From: Malurus cyaneus samueli
Taxonomy: Eukaryota > Chordata > Aves > Passeriformes > Maluridae
Assembly (NCBI GenBank): GCA_009741485.1
Contig: CM019216.1
Span: forward strand, 54,602,918-54,666,917
DNA length: 64,000 bases
Direction: 5' to 3'
This document shows, one piece after another, positions 42,301 through 55,193 of this stretch. The number at the start of each line of letters is the position of its first letter. Position 1 is the stretch's first letter. The notes under the pieces are model-generated. The model had not been told where the DNA came from. It saw nothing but the letters and a program-made list of their open reading frames with translations, and made no database searches. A program made the translations under genes and the position numbers.

Positions 42301-44638
42301 CCCTTTCTGATCAAGCACACCTTTTCAATTTTGCTGACCTTTATAAATGAGATTTTGCACTTTGGTTTTGCTGACAATACAATGGTAAATGGCACTGAAA
42401 GGGTAGACACTGCCTTTTTCCCAAGAAAAAGACTCTCCCTCACTTAGTCCCTACAAACCAATTCTCAGCTGGTTCAGGTCTAAGGTAAGAAGAGGAAGAG
42501 TACTGGTGAAAACAAAGTTCGGAATGTGCATGCAGAGAAACAAGATATTTTCAGTAGCAGGTATCTGTTAAATCACCTTAGCTTAATATTAAACTGTGGC
42601 TCTTGGCACTGTTCACTTAGGAAAACAAAGGAAAACACCAACAAAGCTACACATTAACGAAGTGCCTAGGAGATAAACAGAAAAAAAAATACTGTTTAGT
42701 TAATGGCTATTGGTAAGGAAAATAAATGTTAGGATGTAAAAGGAAGGAAAAGAAGAGCCCAAACTTCAGGGGGAGAGGACAGGGGGAAGAAAGGAAGGAA
42801 GGACAATCCAGAAGAAAAAGCAACCGATGACATTCTGTGAATAGTGCTAATGTTAAAACTACAGATGATAGTCAGTTGTAGGCAATTTTACATAAAATAA
42901 GGACTGGTTTGAAGCTAATCTGACCTGCCTGTATTGAAGCTTTACAGGAGAGTGTATCACTAGGGCAATGTCTCCAGCACAGCGGGTCTTCATGCATGAC
43001 CATTTTGATTGCTTTCCCACCTTAGCTTTTCCTACATCATGAAGTGTCTCTACAGTGGGTTTACAAAACCCAAAAATACCCACAATCCAAACTGAGTTTA
43101 CAAATTTAATAAAAATAATGGTGCAATCCAGAACAAATGGAAGATCAAAAAGTATTTTTTATTCTTCCATATAATTTGTAGAAGCTCTTTTCAAGACAAC
43201 AGTTATTGTCTTGTAACCTTATATTTTTTAAATTGTTGCACTTTGTACACTCTAGAACTGGTTTTATTGCAAGGGTTTAAAATGGGTAACAGTCTCAAAA
43301 TGCCAGTTTTACCACAGCAACCTAATTTATGTGGCATATATGTTTAGATTGTAGGACAGACTGAATTTTTGGTGATCCACTACAGAAAAGGAAAAAAGTG
43401 TCCTGTTTGACTAAAAGGAGCACCCAGTAACAAATACAATTACACTCAGAAAACTCTTCATTCAGCACAGACTACTAAATGAGAAAATGAAAGGAAAAAA
43501 CATGGAGGGACAGAAAAGTGGGAATGAGAAAAGCCTGCAGTAATAATGTACTACCATCAGCTACAGTGACTGTTCAACATCATCTTACAAGCCAGTAAGA
43601 GCAAGTCAGCATACAGAAATCACAAGGTCTTGAGGAATGGGACAAACTGGACATTTCTTTTTTTCCAGTTTTTTTTTTTCTTCAGTACAGCATGAGCATG
43701 ACTGCAGTTTGCCTGTAACAATGCATACTAATTGAAAAGATTGAATTTCATGATGGCAGAGACTGCAAATTCGTAAGAGATTTACAAACTTGCCTTCCAA
43801 CACTCCGTGCTTTGATATTTGTAGCTATCAAAAATGTTTTAAGAGTCTTCAGCGTACAGTTATAATGTCATTGAAATTTGCACTTCCTGTAGGCTAAGGA
43901 GCAGTGTTTTTGTGCCAAATGGCTTTAATTACCAAAGTAATCCAAAAGAAAATCCCAGGAATTTAACTCGATGGTGTACACCAGTTCTGCTCAGGTTTTA
44001 TGAATGCTTTTACAATAAGAAAAACTAGGAAGTATAAGGCACTGTACAAAACCTAGAACTAGCAAGGAATAAATTGTGCAAAGGCAATTTTGTGGAAGGA
44101 TGTCATCTGTTCATACTGTAGTTGCATGAACTTGGGTTCCTCATGCTTAAATTCAGCAATGAAAAAATCAGGTGCTGTCTTATATTCTCTTGTTTCTGCT
44201 GCAATGAGGAGAGAGAGGCACCCTAATGAAATTAATTACACCTTGCAGAAACATCTGCCTCGGGTTGCATTAGCTCCGGTGGCAGTCACGACACCTTTCC
44301 AGTCCCTGAAAGCCCAACTCGCCTGACCCAGGCAGGACAGACCTGGCAGCCCATGAGCACCAAGCAGGGCAAACACCCTCTGTGCAAGCACTGAGGGAGG
44401 GGTAAGCAGCAAGCAGAAACAGTGGAAAGGTGCTACCTGCAGCTAAGGACATGTGTCTAACAGAGGGGTGAGACAGAGGGCACCTATGACTTCTGAGGAT
44501 TTATACCCATCTTCCCAATTATGATTAAACTTTCCTCAGAGCCAACTCCCCCCGCTCCATTTAAAGTGGTAAGGCCACTCTTTTCTGCAACCTTTGCCTG
44601 TTACATATGTTATAAAATTCCCAGAATTAAAATACAGA

Positions 44639-44679
44639 AATAAGGATATTTTTTTTTTCTTAAAATACATATCCTTATT
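44639..44679. repeat. Perfect 11-bp inverted repeat with 19-base loop
   Basis: AATAAGGATAT at 44639-44649 is the exact reverse complement of ATATCCTTATT at 44669-44679. The AT-rich stem does not extend in either direction. Function unknown, probably none. Confidence 0.8.
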
Positions 44680-47600
44680 AATTAAAATCCAAGTGACAAG
44701 GGATCATACTCCTTCCGGAGAGGCGTGTCTCTCTCCCTTGAGTGCAGACTGAGCTATAATGAATAGCCCTATGTCTCAGCTTTTATTACAGGGATGATTA
44801 AGTTGGAGATGGTAAATCTTATCCTCAGTGCTCACTTCTCTCCTGTGCCCTTCCTGGCCTAAAGGAATAGATCCTCCACTCTTCTGAGCAGAAAGAGCCA
44901 TACTGAAACACACCTTTGCCTGTGCCCCATGGGATGAGACAGGTTCTCTGTACACTTGCATGCAAACCCAGAGCCCAGCACACTGCACATCTTTATGGCT
45001 GTTTGTCCCGAGTGGATTTCTGAGCCAGCAATATGCAATGTTATTAAAAAACTCTGTATGTGTACAGAGTGTATTGAAAGGGTCACAATTACCAAAGGTA
45101 TTTTTATTTAAAAACCCAAACAAACAAACAAAAAAGCAACCAACACAGAATCAACTTTGTTGCTCTCTGGCAGATGTTTGGAGAGCATATATAATTGCAT
45201 TTAGTAGAAGTACACAGAGTAGATATTTCAAAACTGGTGTTGAGAATCCCAGTGAAAAATGATATTTTTCTGGTATTTCTTACACTCTCCCACCACAAAC
45301 ACTCACTGGAAACCCATGAGGCAAAAATGAGAACAATGTGGAGGAGGGAGCACAGCTTGCTTTACCTCTCTCTCAATGCTGATGAATTTCCAGCTCTGAC
45401 ATCTTGCAGCACCGTCTAAAGAGTATCACACAAGAAGAACTCTCCTGCCTCAGCTTACAGCCTGGTACAAAAACAGGAGTTGTAAAGCACAACTGCTGCT
45501 CAGCACTGACTAAGGATCCCCCAAACCATTCCATTCCTGTTACACCTGGAATACTGTCAACTGCACTCTCACCTTGAACTGGCTCTACACTGATTCTGGG
45601 CTGCCATGCAAACACACCAAGAAATATCTCTGTTCTCCTATGCCCATCTACTCCTATTTCAGCTGACTATAATTTCTGAAAGGTAGAGCAACCTTAATAC
45701 ACAAGGGCTTAGGTAGTCGCAGTGCAGATTGCCTGCTCATCCATAATGCAGAACTACAGACTAAAAAAAGATTTAGGCTCCAAGCACTCTAGCTTTGGCA
45801 CAGGTGATTTATTGAAATAGTGCATCTGCAGCAAAACTCAGATCCCATCAATACCAAGCTGAGCTGATTTCATCTGAGAAGCAAGGAATCCACTTACAGG
45901 TAAATTAACATGCAATGTCAGATTTCCACTTAGTTCATATCTTTTCTTATAAAATATCTTAACTTCAGAATCCATGTAATTATTTTTGATTAATTTCCAA
46001 AAATAAAATAATACAAAAACATTATAGCAGACTGAACTATGTATCAGATTTCAGCAAAGCCAAAAATATCAAAAGGAAGAAAAAGTGTAAAAAATCCCAA
46101 AGCACAAATGAAAAGATGAGTCATTTTGTCATCAACAACTTTACAGACATTTAGAAAGTTAGCACATAACAATCTGATAATCACTAGTCCCCACATCAGT
46201 AAATACCTCCTGTAGCATCCTCTTTATATGTTGCTTCCAAGTACCAGCCTGGATATTCCTCCCTGAACACAACTCAGCTCCCTGATGCTTTATTTGCAAT
46301 GTCCCGATAACCTTTGAGTACCTCTGCCATTTCTCTCATGCATTTCCTCATATTCCTCAGAAGGTCTTACAGTTCCATAATTATTTCATTTCTTGCTTCA
46401 AATCTTCTTTTTCTTTTTTTTTTCTGGAATGCCTACTAAGAACATGAGTTCTTCCACATGCATAATATCCTGTGGTACACACACAGTGTCCTAAGACCCC
46501 TGCCTGCTCTGTAGGCAAGGCTGTCTCACTGTGCCCTTGCACAGTCTCATTAAATCTGCCTGGAGTGTCTTAATCTAATATTTAAACCAAAAATCCTCTG
46601 AGCATGGAATATTTCCATACTCTATGTTTGTGGGCACTTTGAACAGCCATTGTCTGAGATTGTGGCCGAAGAATTAACAGACATAAAAATAGCATGGGAA
46701 CATATAGTAAATGTACAAAAGGCTGAGGAAAATCAAGTAGAGCCATTTTAGAATTGATGGAGTGCTGTAGCAGGTTAAATAGGACAGATCCTGCATCTTG
46801 GTTTACTCTTCCATTTATCTACTGAGGCTACATGGAAATTATTAATACTAGTTGTAGCTGGTGGCTGGGAAGCTGAGTTCAGATATCCCGAACTGAAAAA
46901 CAATAAATGGAAGGAAAAGCTACAAGCAGATTAGGCTTCCAGATTCCAGAGGATGCAGAAAGGGGTATCAAGGGTTCTGTGCATTTAAGCTCTTGTTTAA
47001 GTCAGTGGAAACTGGGCTGCAGAGGAAAGTAAAAGGCCAGGGATTTATAGTCAAGTTCAAAAGTTAATGGGATTGAAACCTACAGTAGCACTGATAATTT
47101 GTTTCTAGTCAATATCATCATTTGAACAAAAATCATTCCAAATGCAAGCTTTTAGCAGTTAGGTTATAACCTCTAAAATAAGACAATAAATTTATTTAGC
47201 AATACTATATTATAAGAACATAAAACCATAACGAATACTCAATGAATATCGCAAAGACATCCTGTGATGTATTATTTAAAAGGTCATCAACTTGAGGACT
47301 AATAATAAACTCATTGAGTTATGAATTCTTCAATGCTTAACCATATAATAAAGTACTCATTGCTAAATTAATAAATACTAGTTTAGCAATGTAAAAGATC
47401 TACCAGTTGACTTTGTAGTTGAGAAAAGGATGGATATAATTTCTATTCTCTTTTCTATGGGGAAACTGATGCACTCATCAGGTAACATGGGAGAAACAAC
47501 CAAAATCTCATAATCTTCACTTCAGTGAAGTCTCCAATGGAGACAAGCTCATGTCAACTGCTTTTAAACACCACTGTTAATGCAATGCCAAGGGACTCAT

Positions 47601-47764
47601 ATAATCACAGCCCTTTAGATATACGAGAAACACTTTCCAGTAGATAAGTTTAGAAAAGTTACTAAATCTCAAAAATATTGTTCTGACTGTCCAGTATATC
47701 AAAGAATAAGAACCTCCATTTATAAGGGAATGGCAGAGAGCACCAGCACAAGTCAGTCACTTAC

Positions 47765-47828
47765 CTTGAAGCCGCTGCATGACATTGGCAATGTCTCTTG
47801 ATCTTGTCACTAGTCGGGATGAAGCCAT
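47765..47828 (-). CDS. SYNE1: SYNE1 start codon and first coding exon
   Basis: On the minus strand an ATG at 47828 opens 21 codons plus one base, ending RDIANVMQRLQ, then CAAG|GTAAGTG, a near-consensus donor. RDIANVMQRLQ followed by D-E-Q-E is the N-terminal signature I recall for nesprin-1; the first ten residues (MASSRLVTRS) differ from the human ones. The start is supported by a strong context (A at -3, G at +4) and by an in-frame TAG 30 bases upstream, so the frame cannot extend 5'. The exon joins in phase to 5210-5271. The encoded residues lie before the CH1 domain and are probably flexible. The downstream intron is about 42.5 kb, in keeping with a very large gene. Alternative reading: none convincing. 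Confidence 0.93.
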
Positions 47829-48023
47829 GATCTCTTTGCAGTGAGTCCACCTCCCCTAACAGAATTCTGCCTCCAGTGGAGCTAAGTGAGATGAGGATCT
47901 TGGATGGCTTCCTTTTAGCGTTCAACCCTCAGCTGTGGCAGAGCATCCCTGGGGCAGTCAGACACCTCCAGTCCAATGCTGGCCCCCATAGGGCCTGGAC
48001 ACCAACCTCAGCAGCCTCAGCAC
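47829..48023 (-). other. SYNE1: 5' untranslated part of the SYNE1 start exon
   Basis: Immediately upstream of the ATG, the minus strand reads back 195 bases to a good acceptor (pyrimidine-rich TTTCTTTCTCAG, AG ending at 48024). This suggests that the start exon is internal and spliced to one or more untranslated exons nearer the CpG island at 57 kb. The leader is GC-richer than its surroundings and contains two upstream ATGs (at 47989 and 47946). The acceptor is inferred from sequence only; the true exon edge could differ, or a minor transcript could start here. Confidence 0.65.
47915..47989 (-). other. Upstream ORF (24 codons) in the SYNE1 leader
   Basis: An ATG at 47989 opens 24 codons (MGASIGLEVS...RVER) and stops at TAA 47917-47915, well before the main start at 47828. 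A second, 5-codon uORF starts at 47946 and stops at 47929 in another frame. Both would be met by ribosomes before the main ATG and could reduce nesprin-1 translation. The first ATG has a moderate context (C at -3, G at +4). There is no evidence that the peptide itself matters. Confidence 0.45.
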
Positions 48024-51000
48024 CTGAGAAAGAAAGTACCAAAGTTTAGAGGAAACTTTTATCAGTTCTGCAAAACTAAGAAGTCTGAGTATTTATAGCT
48101 ATTTAACAGGTAAAGGGTTTATGTTTTGCCCATGGTGTACAGCCCAGTCAGAGACATAATTAATGCTGAAAGCTTGCTTGGCAATCATCAGGCAGAATGA
48201 AGCTGCAAAAACAAATCATTAAACAAAATTGGCAATGCACCAGACATCGATGCTTTCCTGAGGATGCTCATGGATGTTGTTTTAGAAATAATAATGTTAC
48301 TAAAAGTCACACTGTAATATTTCTTAGCATAGAGAATATTAAGTGTAAAAGAAAAACAAAACCACTTGTAAAAATCCAAAGACTGTACAACTCTCATTCT
48401 ATTTCACCATGGTAGGAAGGAGTATGTAACAGAAACCCATTGGTCAGGATAATTCCTAACTCCACTGGACAATGTAGTCTAGTCTGAAATATTGAAATTC
48501 ATATACTTCATTATTGAATAAGTTTGGTTTTATATTCTTTTTTAGGGCATAATGATGCTACATTTTACGTCATTTTACATGAAAGGCTACGAACTAGAAC
48601 TGCTACATGAACATAACACTTTCATATCTATAATACAGTCTATGAGAAAAAAAAAGATCTAATTAGATTCTTTAGATAATGCTCTCAATTACATTTTATC
48701 TTTTGAAGAACAAGTACATGTTGTGTGGGTATGCAATGATTTATTTCCCTGACAAGGAATAAGCAAGTGTATAGACACCAAGAATGATTGGATTCATACC
48801 ATACACATTGGATGCATCCCAAATTCAAGATGGTATGCAGCTGATCAATATCACAAATGTGAGCGGGTCTGTGTGCTGTGCACTTTCCTCTTTCCTTGGC
48901 CCCAAGTTCTGTCAGGGAATAGAGTTCTCCGTTATCAGACAGACAAGCCTTTAGCTGCACAGCTTCAGGCACGATGAACTGTCCCAAAGGAGCTGTGTCA
49001 ACATTTAAGGGCAGCCAGAGGAAATTACATTTCAACAGCTCCTTTTCTAACCCTTCAAGCCTTGACTGACCAAAGGTACATCTTGCTTTCCCCCTTACTG
49101 CTGTTTTTATTGCATGTTTGCCTTGTATTTTAGACACCTAAATGCTGCTCAGGGCAGCAGCCCCAGCTGGCTTTAACTTAGAGGAGCTGGGGAAAGCATT
49201 CTTCTGATGGGCCACGGTGCAGAACAGATTGCAAAATCCCAGTGTTTTTGGGCTGTGTCTTTGGGCTGTGCTCCTGCATGCTGTGGCTACAGTGGTTCTA
49301 ATATCTACTCCAGAACCACTGCTGCTATTTTTACGTATGTCTGCAGTTTACTTGACACCTGGATGCTCATATCCCCACTCTCATCACAAACATCTGCTCT
49401 CTCCTTCAAGGGCCTCCTCCCCCATCCCCAGCCCTTCCCACATTCCAGGCTTTGCCCCACATGCTTCTTGGAGTGCACAGAGGCTCTGCGTATCAGACAC
49501 CATTTCCCAAGTATGGGAAGGCACCCTGGCAAGAAGGACCTTCAAGCTTGTATCAGTTGGGCATAAGAAGGTGCCACCATCACACCTCTCAGCCACAACA
49601 CTGGCTGGAGCTGATGGTTCCCCAGTGTTGCTAAATCCCCGCAGAGAGCATCAGCAGCAGCACACCAAATAGCACCTGACTGGCTGGATGGGGAGCAGGA
49701 GGAGGTCTTCTGTTGCTTGTGCTCACATATGACAGCTTGGTGAACTTCGCTTCCTCTACAATATTTAAATGAAACATCAGCTTGCCTAACCTCATCCTAA
49801 CCAGAAATACTTGTAACAGAGTGGGTTAAATGTAGCTTTGCTTCTGCAGCACTGGCACTGCTAATATTTCTAGCAGTGCTGTAAGTTGGGTACAGCCACT
49901 TTTAGCAGCAAGCTGCTAGACTAATTTATAGGCAGGGATAAGGGGTATTAAAAATGCTTCATCTGATTGGGTTTTTGGCTAACAGCAGTAACAATATCAG
50001 AACACCAGTTTACTCACACTGTGACAGAGCTGGCGTAAATCAGCTGTACATGAGCAGATTTAGAGGAGCCGTGGAACATGCTGATCCAAGGCCAAGTTAA
50101 AAGTGTCTGGGAAAGCGTTATGAAGATGTATGTTCAATACACTCATAGAGCAGGCTGAGTCACTGCAGCGATAAATGGCAGACTTGCAATTAATAATTTA
50201 TCCAGCTGATATTCAATTATATGCTGCATAAGAAGAATGTGCATTTCTAAATACGGCTCCTCATTCAAAAGCTCCTTTGCAAGCAGTGGGAATTAACTCA
50301 TTTAAAGATGACACTACAGGTAGGAAGGAAAGATTCTCATGCACCCAGTCACATCCACAGGCAGAAAACCACAGCTCAGAGCACAGCAAAACATCAGCAG
50401 AACAGAGGAAACAAAGTTTCAGATATCCTTTTCATCTGTTTTCAGCCAACACCTAAAGTTCCACGGAATAAAAAGTCCTATGTGGATAGTCAGGTATTCA
50501 ATGTAATGCAGAACGGGAATTTTTCATAACTTCTACAAATACTTAAAGCGATCAATAAAATATTTTTTTCCTGCTTAAAGATTACAATTTTCAGACTTGT
50601 AAGCATTAAAATCTTAATTAAATATTTGTATAACTGCTACACAAAATATTTTTTAATAAATGAAATGACTTTTTAAGTGTTAGACACAAAGATGTGTCTT
50701 CAGAAAGATACATTTCTAAAATACAGATTTTTAAAAAAGTGCATGGCTTAAATCTCATAAGCCTTAAACCTGAAATAAACCTGAAGCTAAACAAGAATAT
50801 GAGCTATTCCCTCTTTTAGTATTCAACAAGTGTTTATTCAATATTAATTTTTTTTGGTCTGAATATACTTGGATCTAACACATAAGAGTGAAACAGAATG
50901 GTTTTGCATTTAAATTAGGTAAATCCTTCAATACACTTGCTGCTTATCTGGATTTAATGGACAAAGTTACACAGACAACATTTTCTTATATTAATATCCC

Positions 51001-51504
51001 AGTACTCTGGATTTAGATGAAAAGAGGAAACATTAACTTCTTCTCTCATATGAAAGCCATCAGGTTTTATTAAATTGCAGTTTACAATTCTCTGGATTAT
51101 TTTATTTCTCTCTCCAAATGAGAGAAAGTGAGATTTCTATTATAGGGAAGAGATAAGAAAAACACTACATCAATTGTGGGTTAACTTTTCTGGGTCCCCC
51201 ATCTAATCCTCCTTTTCTCACTGTGCTCAGGAGCCCTTCAAATTAAAAAGGTTGTATATTTTCCTTATATTGTTAAAACTAGAATACCATTGGCAAAACC
51301 AGATTGCAACTTATCTTTTAGTTCTTAGAGTTTGCAAAACACATTAAAGGAAAACAGACCTGCTGCTCAGCAGTGTGGTTCCAGAAAAATAAAGAGACAT
51401 CTGCTAGGTGCAGACAATGTAGACAATGTGCAGCAATGGCTGAAGATAAACCTGACCAAAAAGGGATAAACAATTCTCTGACTGCACTTCATGCTGGAAC
51501 AAAT

Positions 51505-51560
51505 TTCAGATTCCAGATGACCCCACCAGTGCTTCCTTCCAACCTTACTCTGTGATTCCC
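51505..51560 (+). mobile_element. CR1 3'-terminal scrap
   Basis: The sequence 'gaccccaccagtgcttcc' followed by 'ttccaaccttactctgtgat' resembles the last 50 bases of CR1 (…GGTCCCTTCCAACC…TCTGTGATTCT). Nothing upstream of about 51500 is clearly CR1, so this is either a very short 5'-truncated insertion or the surviving end of an old one. Confidence 0.55.
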
Positions 51561-54500
51561 AGTACACCAGGCTCTTGTCACATATAGAAGCCAGGAGAAG
51601 AAGCTACTCCTGTGAAAGCATGGTTGCACCTGAAAATACAGTTTTAGACTTCTATAAACTCTCACTATAGCACCAGAACAGATAAAGAAACACCAGATAA
51701 ACAAGGATAAACACAAATAATAACAAAGATACTGAGGAGAGCAAGAAATAGATGGTCAGGCAATGAAAGGACTGTTTCTGATCTAAAACGTTTCAAAAAG
51801 AGATATTTGAGAGGACAATAAACAGAGTAATAAAATCAAAGAACTCCTGCAGCTAGAAGACACTTTCAAATCAAATGTTACACAGATATAAGAAATACAG
51901 TGGAATAACTAAAATAGCTATAGCACAAGAACTGAACAGAACCTCAGGAACAACAGAAACAGGGGAGCCATTGTATCTTAACAAAGAGGCAGGCTTGCCT
52001 GGTAAGCAACACTTATACAGAACTGATCAAGGAAAAAAAAATCCAGGAAAAACATTTTCAAGCATAGTTTACTGCTGTAGTGCTAGAAGTCCACTTTGAT
52101 GCACAGATTCCATTTCTGAAACATAAGAGATCCTGGAAATGCTGCCAGGTTGATAGATGCTACTGGAACAGATGCAATTCTATGAGACAGCAGTGAGCCT
52201 CCTGCCAGTCAGGAATCAATGACTCACATAAAGATAGGAACCAGAACTTTCTGGAGGTCATAACGCATTTTTAAACAGCAAATAGCCAGAAACCCAGCTT
52301 TTTTAGTTTGGGTGGTACTTGTTAGTGGGAATAAAATGCTAAACAACAGAAATTAGCTTTTACTAAGGAAGTGATTGATGTTGTCCAAAATATTACAAGA
52401 ATAATCCAAAGCATGTAAGCAGGTCAGGGGATGATCTAAGAACACAGTGTTTAAAAAATAAACAAAAGGGAAGTCATCAGGGAAGTGAAGTAGACTGAAA
52501 AGCACAGTGCCTCCCCTGTGAAGCAAGCTGGGGTTTTCTTTAAATCCAAAGTCTAGCAGCTGTACACCTGTTCAGAGCAGAATAAAACTGTTCCAGATGA
52601 AATTGGAAAAGCCATCGCTCAGAAATAAGTGGGCAGAAACAGAGTATGAGAAGAGCACTGCCACAGTGTGTGCTGTCTACAGAGATGAAGAGAGACTGAG
52701 AGACCATCTGAGAAATAAAGACAGCAAGCAAATTATTTTTAGCCAGATAAGTAAAAAGAAAATAGAAAATAAGATCAAGAGGAGTTTAATTTGCCTCAAT
52801 TAGTATTACACTGATTTTTTCACTGAAGACATTTCTGATAGACAAAGTCATGACAAAAAATGGAAGCAGCACCCTCTTAAATAAACTCGAAGTTAAAAGT
52901 GGCAAAGCTCAATAAAATTCATCCCAGGATATGGATAACTGATAGATAATTAATTGAGAATCCAATGCTAAATTTATTTGAAGAAATCTGTCAAGTTGCA
53001 CTTAATGCCTATTGGATATATAAAATTTGGAACTAGGATGATGCAATGGGGTAGAGAGATCCAGCACGATTTTCATACTTTACTCAAAGAAACTGCAGCA
53101 TCTCCTCTCTGATCTTCCAAAATCCAGGCCAAGAGAGGAGTCCCTTTGGTAATGGTTTCTGACAGCTGAACTGCAAGTCTGCACTTGTTCACTTAAACCC
53201 AATGCAGCAGAAGTCAGTGGATACTGGAACTTTCCCAAAGGCAATGGGATGTAGCTGTGCACCACATAAGATCATGGAAAATGCAATTTTGGCTCTGAAA
53301 GGTGTTTTTGATGATTGAATCCCAACATTGTCACTCCGTGCTTCCTTTCTCTACTGACAAAAAATGCATTGAAACAGGAACACTGAAACACAATGTTCTT
53401 TCTCGCTGACCATCCAACCACACAGTGACTTAATGTGCAGTAACTACCTGGAGAAATTGAAATTTGCTTTTCTTGGGGAGTGTGGGGAAGCAGAGAGAGA
53501 CATTTGGATCCCTTCTGGAACTCCAGATTAATTTGGTTCATGTAGGTATTCTTAAGCATATTTTGGGATTGAACAAAAGTTTTTCATTCTGCAGAAGTTT
53601 GAAGGACTAACAACAGCAATTTGTAATTTGAAAGTTCAAGGTAATTTGCACATCTGAAATTTAAATCTGTGGCATATATGGCACACAATCTTTTGTGTTT
53701 TACCTACCATTGTACTCCAGTATTTAAAAATTATTTGTAGGATTTTAGTCATACACATGCCCTATGTATGTATTTAAATTCCAGCAAGAGAGCATTTTAT
53801 TGTCTACTTTTTATGAGTTTTTGGTAAGATGGGCAAATCCAGTGGTGTGGTTTTTGCCTTAAAAGCAGTAATTCTATTTGAACAGAAAATGCAAGCTGTT
53901 CTAGGAGAAAATAAAAGGCAGAGACTGGGAAATTTTAAGAAAAATTGGCAGAACATACATTTTTAGATACACTCAAAGAATGGTCACTCAGACTTAACTT
54001 TAAAAAAGTTAAACACAGCATAAACTGCAGTTTAGTAATCCTGTTACTGAAATTGTGTAAGAGTATATTACAGTTATATGGCTGTTGGTAATAGCAGGAG
54101 ACTGGGATCAGTAGCTCATTACCTTCTACAAACACAGGATATAATCCTTGCTTAAAAGAGCTTACTATCTGCGCAGACAAAGACAGGCCAAGATTAAGAT
54201 CAGAGGTCACAATACACAACAAATAGGACAGAGTGAAGTTCACCTCCGATGTGTAAGCTGGCTAATGGCAGGAGAATCATTCTGATTTTTCTGGTTTAAT
54301 GCTGATATGGCAACTAGGAGTTCTGTGGCATAATATGACCTATAGCAGAAGACAATTGCAGAGGTACATCTGTGGGAGGGGAAAAAAAAAGGCCACTAAA
54401 ATAGAAAACACTGAAGCATCTCAGGAAAGGGTGGGTCAAACCAAGTCTGAGATAAGCAATTCCAGTTCCTTGGTATTCCCGCACATCTCCCAAGTAAAAA

Positions 54501-55173
54501 ACTTAGGTTAAGTTTCACACAAGCAAGTGGCAGACAACTGCAATATGAATGCAAAAGCAGAAACCCCTCTGTTTTCCCCATTAAACAGTGTCTTTGGGTG
54601 AAACAAAGGCAAAAGCCTATTCACTTCAGACATTCACCACTGCTGTTAGTTTTGTGACCTCTAGAAAGACACAAGAACTCTAAAGTTTGGTCACTAGCCA
54701 TGGTAACGAGTAAGTACGGAAACAATTGTTTATGTTTGATGTATGTACTTTCTCAATAACTACTGCCACTAGCTGATAAGAAAAAATTGAGCCACAACTA
54801 ACTTCCTCTAACAAAGCATAACCAAGGTGGGTTAATGCAGTGTCTGTCCGAAGGATGAATGTACATATATTACATATATTCCTCTGGGACTGAAGCTCTC
54901 TAGTAGACCCCAGCAATCGATCTCACTGTGCTGACCTTGGAAGATTCATGCCTTGTTCAATGCCTCATCCAGCAAGGTGCTCCTCACTGCCAGGAGCTTT
55001 TACCCTCTCCCCAGATTTAAATAATAACAGAGTGCAGTTCCCCCTTCCCTGTGCGCTTCTGCTCTCCCTGACCAAGTATCAAAGCATTACTTTCTCTGAG
55101 CAGTGTGCTCGCTGACAGGCTGTGCAACTCTGCATGGCTCCAGTGAAGTTCACGGGAAGATGCTCTTAAGGTT

Positions 55174-55193
55174 CCCCCCCCCCCAAAAAAAAA
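55174..55193. repeat. C11A9 tract
   Basis: Eleven C directly followed by nine A. Likely polymorphic and prone to sequencing error. Confidence 0.95.

Larger units (their letters stand above)
5272..47764 (-). other. SYNE1: SYNE1 intron 1 (42,493 bases)
   Basis: Bounded by the GTAAGTG donor at 47764 and the CTCTTAG acceptor at 5272 on the minus strand. Almost all of it is AT-rich, non-repetitive sequence with no recognisable exon of another gene on either strand. It carries two clear CR1 fragments, homopolymer and pyrimidine tracts, and the candidate exon at 7.8 kb. Open frames inside it are short, often start at non-ATG codons and show no recognised domain. Confidence 0.88.

Noticed and set aside
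42262..42447. FADNTMV stretch resembling a reverse-transcriptase FADD motif
   Set aside because: The surrounding residues do not follow CR1 or other RT block order, and the nucleotide sequence shows no CR1 match; similarity is limited to a few residues.
51870..52810. A-rich stretch with several short frames, suspected old LINE or retroviral remnant
   Set aside because: No block in the expected order of CR1 or retroviral proteins could be matched; left as unassigned intron.
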